Shown one piece after another: positions 4,694 to 5,007 of a stretch of DNA of 5,007 bases. Source of the stretch: Bacillota bacterium (GTDB lineage Bacteria > Bacillota > Clostridia > Clostridiales > Clostridiaceae); assembly GCA_023399035.1 (NCBI GenBank), contig JAEWQX010000047.1, forward strand, positions 1 to 5,007, given 5' to 3'. Made by a program: the position numbers and the translations under genes. Under the pieces are notes generated by a model. That model was given only the letters and a program-made list of their open reading frames with translations, was not told where the DNA came from and did not search any database. Numbering within the stretch: the first letter of the stretch is position 1; every line of letters starts with the position of its first letter.

Positions 4694-5007
4694 ATGAAGA
4701 ATAAGGTTATTTTAATAGTTATATGCTTTATGTGTTTTGGATTTATACTTTTTAATTCAAGTCAGGTTTCAACTGTATCCAATACCAGAAGCAGAGAGGT
4801 TGTTAATGAAGTTATAAATATTGCTTCGAAAACAGATATAGGACAGCATTTGTTAGAGAAAGTCACACCAACTGAGCTTAATCTTATAGTAAGGAAGATA
4901 GCTCATGCTTTTGAATTCTTTTTATTAGGATTAGTATTATGTTTTACATTCAGATATTTTAAGGTGGATGATATGAATATATTAATATATACTCTTTTTA
5001 TTGTACT
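4694..5007 (+). CDS. VanZ-like family membrane protein, 3'-truncated by the window edge
   Basis: The first 104 residues are present and the frame runs off the right edge. Residues 4-20 form a hydrophobic membrane segment followed by F20-N-S-S-Q24, a typical start of VanZ-like proteins. An extracytoplasmic stretch (about 25-62) leads into R67-K-I-A-H-A-F-E74, the conserved R-K-x-x-H-x-x-E signature of the family. Two further hydrophobic segments follow (about 73-87 and 95 onward). Family knowledge: VanZ itself gives low-level teicoplanin resistance by an unclear mechanism, while most chromosomal homologues are of unknown function. The full protein is usually about 140-200 residues with four or so membrane segments. 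No van genes are nearby, so a resistance role should not be assumed. Confidence 0.85.
   Translation, partial: MKNKVILIVICFMCFGFILFNSSQVSTVSNTRSREVVNEVINIASKTDIGQHLLEKVTPTELNLIVRKIAHAFEFFLLGLVLCFTFRYFKVDDMNILIYTLFIV

Noticed and set aside
4694..5007. Glycopeptide-resistance locus
   Set aside because: The product is VanZ-like by its R-K-x-x-H-x-x-E motif, but no vanH/A/X/R/S-like genes are in the window. Isolated VanZ homologues are common in Firmicutes.

Overview
The window is very AT-rich throughout, in coding as well as intergenic DNA. It has strong GGAGG-type ribosome binding sites and a gene for a secreted BspA-like leucine-rich-repeat protein that ends in clostridial-type cell-wall-binding repeats. 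Together these point to a low-GC Firmicute, most likely a solventogenic or gut Clostridium (C. butyricum / C. beijerinckii type). The species is inference; no rRNA or other marker gene is present.

Layout, left to right. (1) 1-441, minus strand: the N-terminal 147 residues of a nitroreductase-family flavoprotein, cut by the window edge. (2) 442-797: an intergenic stretch with the nitroreductase leader (hairpin and AT palindrome) and, at 733-759, a terminator for the next minus-strand gene. (3) 798-995, minus strand: a 65-residue protein with the predicted fold of a heavy-metal-associated (HMA) domain but no cysteines. (4) About 1106-1234, plus strand: the last ~42 codons of an IS30-family transposase, a fossil with no N-terminus, followed by a possible right-end repeat of the element. 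(5) 1235-1518: a clear sigma-A promoter, a leader of about 125 nt with small inverted repeats, and an unusual double ribosome binding site. (6) 1519-4521, plus strand: the dominant gene, a 1000-residue secreted surface protein. It has a signal peptide, an acidic spacer, two successive BspA-type LRR blocks, a Ser/Gly-rich linker and a C-terminal array of aromatic wall-binding repeats. A strong terminator at 4565-4600 ends it. (7) 4694-5007, plus strand: the start of a VanZ-like membrane protein with its own extended -10 promoter, cut by the window edge.

The genes do not look like one pathway. Each is flanked by its own promoter-like or terminator signals, and the two strand blocks diverge around the IS30 fossil. 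The most distinctive content is the architecture of the surface protein: two complete LRR blocks, and in the second an 82-residue supermodule repeated at exact spacing. I see no CRISPR array, tRNA, rRNA, known riboswitch or defence system, and no strong case for a previously undescribed system.
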